From NCBI GenBank assembly GCA_946627575.1, contig CAMOVS010000095.1, positions 1-5,819 on the forward strand: a DNA stretch of 5,819 bases, written 5' to 3'. The position numbers and the translations under genes are program-made. Positions 1 to 5,777 of this stretch are shown here, piece by piece (within the stretch, counting starts at the first letter, position 1; each line of letters begins with the position of its first letter). The notes below the pieces were generated by a model. That model had not been told where the DNA came from. It saw nothing but the letters and a program-made list of their open reading frames with translations, and did not search any database. Origin of the DNA: an uncultured Lachnospiraceae bacterium. Lineage in GTDB: Bacteria > Bacillota > Clostridia > Lachnospirales > Lachnospiraceae.

Positions 1-412
1 CTGTCATCAGAAAAATCACCGGCGCATAGGAAAGTGAAGGTGCCTTGAGAAAACTATGGCGGGATAGTTTGGCAGACAACTCCTCAAAGGCTTCTCCCAG
101 GTCGGTCACCCCATCGGCCTCCAGATCCGACCAGGTCTGATATTGCTCTATAAGACAAGGTTCCGGGGTGATCCACTCAAAACCGGAGGCAAAAGACATC
201 ACGGCAATCTTCACATCAGTGCCGGCTTCTCCTACGCCGATCAGATCCGGAAGAATATCCCCCATAACCTTATTCAAAGACTCCATCTTGGTTCCTGCCA
301 TACTGCTGGATGTATCCACCAGAAAGAAGAGGACCATACTCTTCTTGGCCGGCGGCATGGTATCCAGAGGATCGAGGACATCCATCAATTGATCTTTATT
401 CTGCATTGTCAT
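1..412 (-). CDS. vWA-domain protein (second copy), C-terminus outside window
   Basis: This is the first 137 codons of a vWA-fold protein; no stop is reached before the left edge. After a short N-terminus (MTMQNKDQLMD...) comes the PPAKKSM strand, then the MIDAS motif DTSSSM (D-x-S-x-S), the second metal-site Thr in GVTDLGEAF, and SYAPVIFLMT, leading into the expected Asp-Gly at the edge. By hand alignment about two thirds of 119 residues match the vWA protein at 3189-4205, so the two are paralogues, but this copy lacks the other's tail of about 90 residues. All visible MIDAS residues are kept, so it should bind a divalent metal and act as a protein-interaction module in the cytosol (no signal peptide). 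I chose the ATG at 412 over the in-frame ATG at 406 because AGGAGG at 422-427 sits 9 nt away. The gene overlaps the upstream pseudokinase gene by 17 nt, which suggests translational coupling. TerY/YegL-like is the nearest family I can name. Confidence 0.9.
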   Translation of the reverse strand, partial: MTMQNKDQLMDVLDPLDTMPPAKKSMVLFFLVDTSSSMAGTKMESLNKVMGDILPDLIGVGEAGTDVKIAVMSFASGFEWITPEPCLIEQYQTWSDLEADGVTDLGEAFEELSAKLSRHSFLKAPSLSYAPVIFLMT

Positions 413-1646
413 CTATACAATCCTCCTTTTTATCGAACATAGTAGATTCAACAGGCAGGGGCGGATTCACTTCTGCCTCATCCTCTGCTTCCATTTCCCG
501 GATCAGACCTTCTTCCGCACCGGTTCCCGAGACTCTCAAGGTCCAGTTCTCCCCCCGCTCAAAGGCCAGGGTCATACCTTCCCAGATAGGAATGGCCTGC
601 CCATGATGAATCTCCCGGGTGCTGCCGTCAGGATAGAAACCTCTCCAGAAACCATCACTAAGGTTCTTTATGCCAAAGAGCCCTTTCTTCCTTCGGTTCT
701 CCACAATCTGACCAGTCACTGTCTCATAGTCCAAAGGATCCAGACCGGTCTGGCATTCATAAAGCTGGCCGCCTTCGGTTAAAAGAATCCGATTGAGACC
801 GTCGGAAAGAGGATAGTAGACCTTACCGCATCCGGGACAAAGCAGAATGCCGTTTTCCTTGCCGATCAGTCTGGCAGAGAATCCCCGGAAGCCACAGGAG
901 CAGGTCTTATAATCCATCATCATCTCTACGATAATCTGTTTCCAGTCCAGTTCCGTTGGTCTTAGATTAATAAGATTTCCTCCGGATAAGAAGGCCCGTT
1001 GAAAGACCTTCTGCAGTTTGTCAGGATATTCATCCCAATAGCGAATTAATCTGTCCTGAATGCCCCGGACCGGCTCATTGCCATGATCGCCGGGTTCCAT
1101 ACAGAAGACTCCCTCCCTGGCCCTGTGAAGTTCCTCTTCTATGGGGGACAAGAAACAGTGATTCACCATCTCCTTCCCCTCAAAGGGTGATCCTGTATGA
1201 TAAAAATATTCAAATAAATAAACAGCCATGAAGTACCAGTCTGTCTCCAGGGTCCAGGACTCTTCATGAGCGCCGGTCCCGGTCTCCCCCTCTTTCCTGT
1301 CAAAAAGCTCCACCAGCTCCGGAGCCAGGAATTCGTGGGCGCTAAGTCCTTCTGCCCGAACCGGGTCTCCTTCTTTTACCAGAAGATCCTCCCCATTGCA
1401 ATGGAGGTCTCCTGTTGCCAGATCAAAGTAGAACCTGGACTCATCAGAGGAACCATAAACCAGCCCCTGATTGTGCCAGGCTGAAAAAAGAGATACAAAG
1501 TGGAAGGCTCCCTTGAGCATGGCCTGCATGGAGTCAAAATATATGGTCTTTTTCTCAGTCTCCCCGCCGGAACCGCTTCGGAAAGCCGCCTGTTCCTCCC
1601 GGATCTCAGAGAGAGAAAACATGATTCTCTGGTTGACTTTTATCAT
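396..1646 (-). CDS. Truncated pseudokinase paralogue with zinc ribbon and beta-rich tail domain
   Basis: This 416-residue protein is a degenerate paralogue of the kinase encoded just upstream. The alignment starts near residue 35, which corresponds to kinase residue about 131, so the whole N-lobe (glycine loop and ATP lysine) is absent. Across the catalytic loop the two proteins align without gaps: catalytic Asp161 becomes Ser66, the next metal-ligand position becomes Arg71, and the DFG-type Asp180 becomes Gly85. The activation-segment end is kept (LAPEL, residues 107-111). After the C-lobe comes a CxC...CxxC zinc ribbon (Cys249, 251, 270, 273), then the conserved beta-rich domain (about 290-372; TVTGQIVENRRKKGLFGIKN), then an acidic tail (about 373-416) absent from the kinase. 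It cannot be an active kinase by known chemistry; a scaffold or allosteric partner role is inferred. An in-frame TAG lies two codons upstream of the ATG at 1646, so no longer start exists. The SD (AGAAGG) is about 15 nt away, which is long and may mean weak initiation. Met9 is an alternative start. Confidence 0.9.
   Translation of the reverse strand: MIKVNQRIMFSLSEIREEQAAFRSGSGGETEKKTIYFDSMQAMLKGAFHFVSLFSAWHNQGLVYGSSDESRFYFDLATGDLHCNGEDLLVKEGDPVRAEGLSAHEFLAPELVELFDRKEGETGTGAHEESWTLETDWYFMAVYLFEYFYHTGSPFEGKEMVNHCFLSPIEEELHRAREGVFCMEPGDHGNEPVRGIQDRLIRYWDEYPDKLQKVFQRAFLSGGNLINLRPTELDWKQIIVEMMMDYKTCSCGFRGFSARLIGKENGILLCPGCGKVYYPLSDGLNRILLTEGGQLYECQTGLDPLDYETVTGQIVENRRKKGLFGIKNLSDGFWRGFYPDGSTREIHHGQAIPIWEGMTLAFERGENWTLRVSGTGAEEGLIREMEAEDEAEVNPPLPVESTMFDKKEDCIDDNAE
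422..427 (-). promoter_or_regulatory. SD for second vWA gene inside the pseudokinase gene
   Basis: A perfect AGGAGG lies within the last codons of the pseudokinase gene, 9 nt before the ATG at 412. It is the best SD match in the window and decides the start at 412 over 406. With the 17-nt overlap it predicts coupled or boosted translation of the second vWA protein. Confidence 0.8.
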
Positions 1647-1695
1647 AATCTATATCAACATCCTTCTATAGTCGCTTGTATTTCAAAGAAGCCGC

Positions 1696-1728
1696 GGCAG
1701 CATCCGCTAAGACCTTCTTAGCTCTGCC
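1696..1728 (-). other. Intercistronic hairpin between kinase and pseudokinase genes
   Basis: The inner stem GCTAAGA (1706-1712) with TCTTAGC (1716-1722) is a perfect 7-bp pair around a 3-nt loop. Outer arms GGCAG (1696-1700) and CTGCC (1724-1728) add 5 GC-rich pairs across an asymmetric internal loop. It starts about 10 nt after the kinase stop. No U-run follows on the minus strand, so a role in 3'-end stabilisation or RNA processing fits better than termination. Confidence 0.55.
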
Positions 1729-1737
1729 CGGAAACAT

Positions 1738-3093
1738 CTACAGGCAGATCTGCCCCTTGATGCCATCTTCAAAGTCTATGGTCAGTCCCTTCCAGATCGG
1801 CACTGCCTGCCTGGGTCCTACCTTGCGGAGAGAATCATCGGGAAACCGGGCCGTCCATGTATCATGGGACAGGTTACGGATTCCAAAAAGCCCCTTCTTC
1901 AGCCGGTTCTCTATCACCTCTCCCGTCACAGTAGCAAAATCATCGTTATTCTTCTCGGTGAGACAGCGATAGAGTCTGGCCCCCTGGTGGAGAGGCAGCT
2001 CATAGTCCTTAACACTGAGGGTATAGATTGTGTTCCCGCACTGCTGACAGCGGAGAGTATGGTCGGTCATTTTCTCATAGGCAGCAGAAAAAGCCGTTCT
2101 CCCGCATCCGCAATGGATGATGTCCAGCTTGAGCTGGATCAGCAGATGAATCCAGTCCTTCTCTATGATTCTGGCATTGGGTTCCTTGATCCCATAGGTA
2201 AAGGATATGGTAAAAGCCTCGCGAATAAACTCCGGATAGATGTTCCAGAGGTTAATGACATTATTGTGGACTCCGCGGACAGGCCGGTTGGAGTCATTTT
2301 CCGGATCGTAGACAAATACGGGATCCCGACCGTAATGGATCAGGTCATTCTCTTCCGTCATCACGACACATTGGAGAACCTTTTTCCCTTCCAGGGGATC
2401 TCCCCGGAAAAAGAGTTTGAAAAGAACAACAGCCAGAGAATAACGGTCCGTCAGAACTCCCGGCATACTGATACCCCGTACCACCTCCGGAGCCATGAAT
2501 CCCGGCATACCGCCGATGCCAAAGTTTTCCCCGTCCGGAGCAACATTGTCACAGTCGCATACCAGGACATCGCCGCTGCGTGTATTGATAAAAAAACCTC
2601 CATCGTTGAGGTCCTGATAACTCTTGCCGGTCAGATGCAGAGCCCGGAAAGCCCGGACAATGTTGATGGCAGCCGTAATCATCACGTCAAGTGAAGCAAA
2701 ACGAACCTTGACCATCCTGGCGGCATCCCCCTTACGTCGGGGCTTCTCCCAGCGGTAACCATTGTAGATATCGGTAAAGGTCTCATAATTGCCCGGAGCA
2801 ACCTGCATAAGATACCCGAAAGCCCCATTCTTTTTGGTCTCCGTCAGATACAGGGGCCAGATGAACTGGCCTCCGCCTTCCGGAGCTCCGTCTTCAATAT
2901 TTCTTCGCAGATTCCGGCGAAATCCTTCCGGATCCTTCATTCTGCTGATAAAATACCATTTGAGTGCGTATTCCCTGCCGCGGTATCTGGCCAAATAGAC
3001 GATCCCCTGACCACCTCTGCCCAGTTCCTTCTCCACGATGGCTTCTCCGCCCTTTTCAACGGGAATTCTTTCGCCAATCTTTAATTCTCTCAT
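1738..3093 (-). CDS. Ser/Thr protein kinase-like protein with C-terminal zinc ribbon (TerY-P/YegI-like)
   Basis: This 451-residue cytosolic protein has a protein kinase fold at residues about 5-310. Visible motifs are the glycine-rich loop GRGGQGIVY (25-33), ATP-binding Lys45 in YALKWY, the catalytic loop YQDLNDGGFFI (Asp161), a DCDN motif replacing DFG (Asp180), GFMAPEVV (198-205) and the F-helix motif DRYSLAVVLF (216-225). The DCD-type motif recalls bacterial YegI/TerY-P kinases. The Asn normally found five residues after the catalytic Asp is Gly166, so activity is not assured. The C-terminus has a zinc ribbon with Cys328, Cys330, Cys349 and Cys352, followed by a beta-rich domain (about 370-448; TVTGEVIENR, GLFGIRNLS, VPIWKGLTIDF) that I cannot assign; an FHA-like sandwich is possible. 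The ATG at 3093 has AGAGGA 10-11 nt upstream. The gap from the vWA gene upstream is 95 nt, and 91 nt separates it from the pseudokinase gene. vWA proteins on both sides are likely partners or substrates. Confidence 0.9.
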   Translation of the reverse strand: MRELKIGERIPVEKGGEAIVEKELGRGGQGIVYLARYRGREYALKWYFISRMKDPEGFRRNLRRNIEDGAPEGGGQFIWPLYLTETKKNGAFGYLMQVAPGNYETFTDIYNGYRWEKPRRKGDAARMVKVRFASLDVMITAAINIVRAFRALHLTGKSYQDLNDGGFFINTRSGDVLVCDCDNVAPDGENFGIGGMPGFMAPEVVRGISMPGVLTDRYSLAVVLFKLFFRGDPLEGKKVLQCVVMTEENDLIHYGRDPVFVYDPENDSNRPVRGVHNNVINLWNIYPEFIREAFTISFTYGIKEPNARIIEKDWIHLLIQLKLDIIHCGCGRTAFSAAYEKMTDHTLRCQQCGNTIYTLSVKDYELPLHQGARLYRCLTEKNNDDFATVTGEVIENRLKKGLFGIRNLSHDTWTARFPDDSLRKVGPRQAVPIWKGLTIDFEDGIKGQICL

Positions 3094-3188
3094 AGCTGCT
3101 ATATCCTCTATTGTAAATAATCCTTATATATCCATCGTCCTTCACTTCATCGGCCAAAGGGGTCCGACAGCTTAGGATTCTCATAATT

Positions 3189-4205
3189 CTACCAGCCCTC
3201 GTCAAAATCTACCGAGTCCATATCAACGCCCTCACCCAGGATATCCCTGGCTCCGGCACGGATCTCTTCCACCAGCACCTGCTGTTTGGCAGAGGCTTCC
3301 GCCATGGCCGGCTGCCCTCCTGAGGGCCTGCCTCCGTTAACAAGAGCCATACTCCGGCTGCCGATCTGGGAAGAAGTAACCGCCATCAGCTTAATCAGCT
3401 CCCGGAGCTGGTCGGCGTTCTTCGCCTGCACTGCCAGCTCATCGTTGCCGGTAAACTCGCGAAGCACATCCATGTCCACTTCAGAACCAATTCCCAGGGC
3501 GATCTTAAGGCCATATTGGAACCATCGGTTTTGACGCAGGGTCTCAAGCCCCTTTTTCCAATCGTCGTTGGGAGCACCGTCAGAAAGGAGAAAAATAACC
3601 GGTGCATAGGACAGGGAGGGAGAATTCAGAAAGCTGCTTCTGGACAGCTTGCTGGAAAGCTCCAGGAAAGCATCCCCCATAAAAGTAAGGCCTTCCGCCT
3701 CCAGCCGGTTCCAATATTGATATTCTTCGATGCGAACCGGCTCAGGAGTTACCCATTCTACATTGGTAGAGAACTTCATAATCGCAATCTTTACATCGGT
3801 GGAAGCCTCCCCCACACCAATCAAAGAAGGCAGCAGTTCCTCCATGGTAGAATTAAGAGAACCAATTCTCGTTCCCTTCATACTTCCTGACACATCAATC
3901 AGGAAAAATATAGTCATGCTCTTTTTGGCAGGAGCCATGACATCCAGATAGTCCGTCTCCTCGGATCCCGAGGATGTCTGTCCGGCCCGGGGACTTCCGC
4001 TTCCGGTCTCTGCGCCTGGGTCATAATTTGCTTCAGAGTTCCTGCTATCATGAGACATTTGACCAGACCGCAAAGGACTCACATAGGCATCCTGATCCTG
4101 ATCCGAGCTCTTAATGTCATCCAGCGCAATGCTGGTCCTGATCCGGTCATTATTAACCGGAAACTCGTCATCGGCAATTTTATTAAGATCAATCCATTTG
4201 GGCAT
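3189..4205 (-). CDS. vWA-domain protein with acidic/Ser-rich N-terminal tail (TerY/YegL-like)
   Basis: This 338-residue protein has no signal peptide or membrane segment, so it should be cytosolic. Residues 1-88 look disordered and are rich in Asp, Ser, Gly and Gln. The vWA domain spans about 95-285, with all MIDAS ligands visible: DVSGSM (Asp104, Ser106, Ser108), Thr174 in GLTFMGDAF, and Asp209 in LLSDGAPND. A divalent metal site and metal-dependent protein binding are therefore expected. The last 50 residues contain a Gly/Ala-rich linker, a short helix (KQQVLVEEIRAGARDI) and an acidic end (DMDSVDFDEGW). The domain resembles TerY/YegL-type stand-alone vWA proteins that travel with kinases and PP2C phosphatases; the kinase gene lies 95 nt downstream. 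The Ser/Thr-rich tail could be a phosphorylation target (inference). The start is well supported: AAGGAG at 4214-4219 lies 8 nt before the ATG. The 157-nt gap upstream carries a strong hairpin and palindromes that may control it. Confidence 0.92.
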   Translation of the reverse strand: MPKWIDLNKIADDEFPVNNDRIRTSIALDDIKSSDQDQDAYVSPLRSGQMSHDSRNSEANYDPGAETGSGSPRAGQTSSGSEETDYLDVMAPAKKSMTIFFLIDVSGSMKGTRIGSLNSTMEELLPSLIGVGEASTDVKIAIMKFSTNVEWVTPEPVRIEEYQYWNRLEAEGLTFMGDAFLELSSKLSRSSFLNSPSLSYAPVIFLLSDGAPNDDWKKGLETLRQNRWFQYGLKIALGIGSEVDMDVLREFTGNDELAVQAKNADQLRELIKLMAVTSSQIGSRSMALVNGGRPSGGQPAMAEASAKQQVLVEEIRAGARDILGEGVDMDSVDFDEGW

Positions 4206-4226
4206 ATTATCTTCTCCTTTATTCGG

Positions 4227-4238
4227 TTACCGTGGTAA
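4227..4238. promoter_or_regulatory. Short palindrome between hairpin and SD
   Basis: TTACCGTGGTAA is a 5-bp perfect inverted repeat with a 2-nt centre. It sits immediately beside the strong hairpin and before the vWA SD. It may be a protein-binding site or simply part of the leader; the spacer is too short for an RNA hairpin using all pairs. Confidence 0.25.
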
Positions 4239-4273
4239 ATGGTCTGCCCTTCTAGCGTGAAGTGCAGACCATT
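4238..4273 (-). other. Strong hairpin in the leader of the vWA gene
   Basis: A perfect 10-bp stem (AATGGTCTGC at 4238-4247 with GCAGACCATT at 4264-4273) continues after one mismatch (4248/4263) into 4 more pairs (CTTC/GAAG) with a 6-nt loop. No U-run follows on either strand, so it is not a classical terminator. It ends about 18 nt before the AAGGAG of the vWA gene and may be an mRNA stability, processing or control element. Confidence 0.65.
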
Positions 4274-4283
4274 AATCATCTCT

Positions 4284-4312
4284 TATATATCAGGCTACTG
4301 CAGGTATTTGCA
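4284..4312 (-). promoter_or_regulatory. Possible internal promoter before the vWA/kinase genes
   Basis: On the minus strand TGATATATA gives a TG-extended -10 (TATATA at 4284-4289) with a weak -35 TGCAAA (4307-4312) at 17 nt. It would start near 4277 and place the strong hairpin at 4238-4273 at the start of a leader of about 70 nt. The -35 matches only half of the consensus. Confidence 0.3.
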
Positions 4313-4314
4313 GT
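4297..4314. promoter_or_regulatory. Perfect palindrome, possible operator
   Basis: ACTGCA (4297-4302) and TGCAGT (4309-4314) are perfect inverted arms with a 6-nt centre. The site covers the -35 and part of the spacer of the internal promoter candidate. That position suits a repressor site, if the promoter is real. Confidence 0.35.
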
Positions 4315-4362
4315 GCATAAATGTAAAAATACGATATCAATTATTAACCTTAGTTTCCCCCT

Positions 4363-5538
4363 TTATCGCACTCTGTATATATTGGCCCACATATTGGTCA
4401 GCGTCCCGGAAACGAAAAGGATCAGAATTTTCTTTCCTTTGACAATCTTCACACCTTCCGGTTCACGAAATACCAGGTTGGAAGCACCCCGGATGGTCTT
4501 TCTGCTCTTGGCTTTCGTCTTATAATTGATCGTACGTATAATAGTCGGCTGGAATTTTCTCTTCTTGTCATATCCTCTGAGAAATTCAGCGGAAGGGCTG
4601 CCTTCTATCGTGTAAATAATCTTTCCCGTGATATCAAAGCCCTGGAAGTCTCCGGCTGTTGCCTTCACGCGGATCGACTTAATGGGATGATGCACTTTTA
4701 TGCTCTTTCCCTTTCTCAGTTTGTAAACCTGAAAATATTGGGCTCCCTTATAGGTGTAGCGAACTGCAAGACGATTGCTTTTAATATTAATGGCTGGATA
4801 AACATTGGACACGTACTTTCCATACCGTCCCTTGGGAATACGATATCGGATGGCCCCATGCCTTTTCAGAACTCCTCCCGGAATAAAGCGGAAGGCCGTA
4901 ATGCTGGTGGAGTTCCTGGAATTCTTCTTGCAATCTCCCCCGGTCCAAAGCAAGGTGCTGCCACCGGACTTACTGCAGTCCAGATTCGTTCCATGTCCGA
5001 AAGACCTAAGATCCATATAAGAAGAAGAATACTTATCCTTCCCGCTGTATTGAACCCGGGTCAGCCGCAGATGCCCTTTCCAGGGATTGGTCATCTGCAG
5101 GAAATAATAGTACTTATCATCTTTGCAAAAAGACTGGATCCACCGTTTGGATCCTAGAGCTGTCGCAGCCTGCATCAGGGTAAGATCGCTGGTCGACGGT
5201 TCCTCCTCAAAAGAAGGAAGCGGTGCAGGTGACGGTGTCACAGATGGGCTCGTCTGCCCTGGCACAGCAGAATCGGTCGAATCTTCTGTTCCATAAGCTT
5301 TCAGCCCCTTCGAAGCCTCTCCGGGATCCGCAAACTCATCATCAAAACCAGTCTCATCATAAAGCGAAGGCCCATAGACATCGGATGAATCCGATCCGGC
5401 GGAAGAAACAGAGGGGACTTTGGCCTGAACATAAAGAAAACCCGAGTCCTGCCATAATGTCCCGGCAAAAATCATACTGATGAACATAGATCCCAGCACT
5501 CTAAGAACTCTTTTTATTATCTCTCTCCTGCTATCCAT
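4363..5538 (-). CDS. Exported protein with helveticin J-like beta-propeller-type domain
   Basis: The 391-residue product begins with a Sec-type signal: basic n-region (SRREIIKRVLR), hydrophobic core VLGSMFISMIFAGTLW, and a likely cleavage site at VQA-KV near residue 39. There is no lipobox Cys. Residues about 40-120 form a low-complexity linker, first acidic (SSDVYGPSLYDETGFDDEF), then Pro/Ser/Thr-rich (SVTPSPAPLP). Residues about 121-391 form repeated beta-strand blocks such as DKYYYFLQMTNPW, SITAFRFIPGG, NRLAVRYTYKG, FQGFDITGKIIYTIEG and EGVKIVKGKKILILFVSG, ending in NIYRVR. The FQGFDI block and the C-terminal block resemble, from memory, helveticin J-family proteins (class III bacteriocins and related surface proteins), which adopt a propeller fold. 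I do not claim bacteriocin activity. Cys138, 188 and 203 are present. The ATG at 5538 is preferred over the TTG at 5541 because GAGGGG lies 7 nt from it. No convincing terminator follows, so read-through into the vWA/kinase genes is possible. Confidence 0.85.
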   Translation of the reverse strand: MDSRREIIKRVLRVLGSMFISMIFAGTLWQDSGFLYVQAKVPSVSSAGSDSSDVYGPSLYDETGFDDEFADPGEASKGLKAYGTEDSTDSAVPGQTSPSVTPSPAPLPSFEEEPSTSDLTLMQAATALGSKRWIQSFCKDDKYYYFLQMTNPWKGHLRLTRVQYSGKDKYSSSYMDLRSFGHGTNLDCSKSGGSTLLWTGGDCKKNSRNSTSITAFRFIPGGVLKRHGAIRYRIPKGRYGKYVSNVYPAINIKSNRLAVRYTYKGAQYFQVYKLRKGKSIKVHHPIKSIRVKATAGDFQGFDITGKIIYTIEGSPSAEFLRGYDKKRKFQPTIIRTINYKTKAKSRKTIRGASNLVFREPEGVKIVKGKKILILFVSGTLTNMWANIYRVR

Positions 5539-5545
5539 CAAGTCA

Positions 5546-5552
5546 CCCCTCT
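5546..5552 (-). promoter_or_regulatory. Ribosome binding site that decides the start at 5538
   Basis: AGAGGGG on the minus strand lies 7 nt before the ATG at 5538 but only 4 nt before the in-frame TTG at 5541. The ATG is therefore the better start. Confidence 0.7.
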
Positions 5553-5558
5553 TTCCTT

Positions 5559-5577
5559 GACCGGATCACTCCCGGTC
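5559..5577 (-). other. Hairpin just upstream of the SD of the exported-protein gene
   Basis: Arms GACCGG (5559-5564) and CCGGTC (5572-5577) are perfect 6-bp GC-rich complements with a 7-nt loop. In the mRNA the stem ends a few nucleotides before the AAGGAAAGAGGGG ribosome-binding tract. It leaves the SD free and could affect initiation or RNA stability. Confidence 0.4.
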
Positions 5578-5659
5578 TGGCATTCCACAAGCTGCATTTG
5601 TCATAATTCCTAAATCTACCGGCGGTACAAGGGACTTCCATCAACATTGGACTCCAAAC

Positions 5660-5679
5660 CGGATACGATTTTATATCCG
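5660..5679 (-). other. Inverted repeat at predicted 5' end of the transcript
   Basis: Arms CGGATA (5660-5665) and TATCCG (5674-5679) are perfect 6-bp complements around an 8-nt loop. They begin almost at the predicted transcription start, so they could form a 5'-terminal stem in the RNA or be a binding site in DNA. The function is not known. Confidence 0.4.
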
Positions 5680-5685
5680 TTCAAT

Positions 5686-5694
5686 AGTATATCA
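5686..5694 (-). promoter_or_regulatory. Candidate extended -10 promoter for the operon
   Basis: Read on the minus strand the sequence is TGATATACT, a TG-extended -10 with TATACT (one mismatch to TATAAT), inside an AT-rich tract (5690-5750). No good -35 box is present at 16-18 nt, so it would rely on the extended -10. Transcription would begin near 5679 and give a leader of about 140 nt before the ATG at 5538. Confidence 0.45.
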
Positions 5695-5722
5695 TATATT
5701 TTCATCTCTATGTTATTTTTTC

Positions 5723-5752
5723 TTAACAATCTCTTATCATTTTTTGTATAAG
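5723..5752 (+). promoter_or_regulatory. Possible divergent promoter on the plus strand
   Basis: TTAACA (5723-5728) and TATAAG (5747-5752) each have one mismatch to the sigma-A-type consensus and are 18 nt apart. It would fire rightward, away from the operon, starting near 5759 into a GC-rich repeated segment. AT-rich DNA yields such matches by chance, so this is tentative. Confidence 0.3.
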
Positions 5753-5777
5753 TCCAGTGCCCTACGGCCTCCGGACC

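Noticed and set aside
143..442. Plus-strand open frames opposite the second vWA gene, with counterparts opposite the first (e.g. 3730-3951)
   Set aside because: Their mutual similarity (IFTSVxASPTPI) merely mirrors the paralogy of the two vWA genes on the minus strand.
396..1646. Calling the truncated kinase paralogue a pseudogene
   Set aside because: The frame is open for 416 codons, all four zinc-ribbon Cys and the tail domain are intact, and its end is coupled to the next gene; an expressed pseudokinase fits better.
1864..2694. Long open frame on the plus strand (276 codons) antisense to the kinase gene
   Set aside because: It lies wholly opposite a gene with clear kinase motifs, its translation shows no recognisable domain, and it has no convincing SD; it is a shadow frame.
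3150..3167. Small bulged hairpin (TCGG/CCGA plus CC/GG) between the first vWA gene and the kinase gene
   Set aside because: Only six pairs with a bulge and no following U-run; chance is a sufficient explanation. Nothing else clear was seen in this 95-nt gap.
4238..4273. Rho-independent terminator after the exported-protein gene
   Set aside because: The stem is strong, but neither strand has a U-run after it, and it lies about 90 nt beyond the stop and close to the next SD. It is kept as a leader hairpin.
5139..5157. Repeated GGATCC palindromes inside the exported-protein gene
   Set aside because: They are within a well-supported coding frame and fit ordinary codons; no sign of a recombination or regulatory role.
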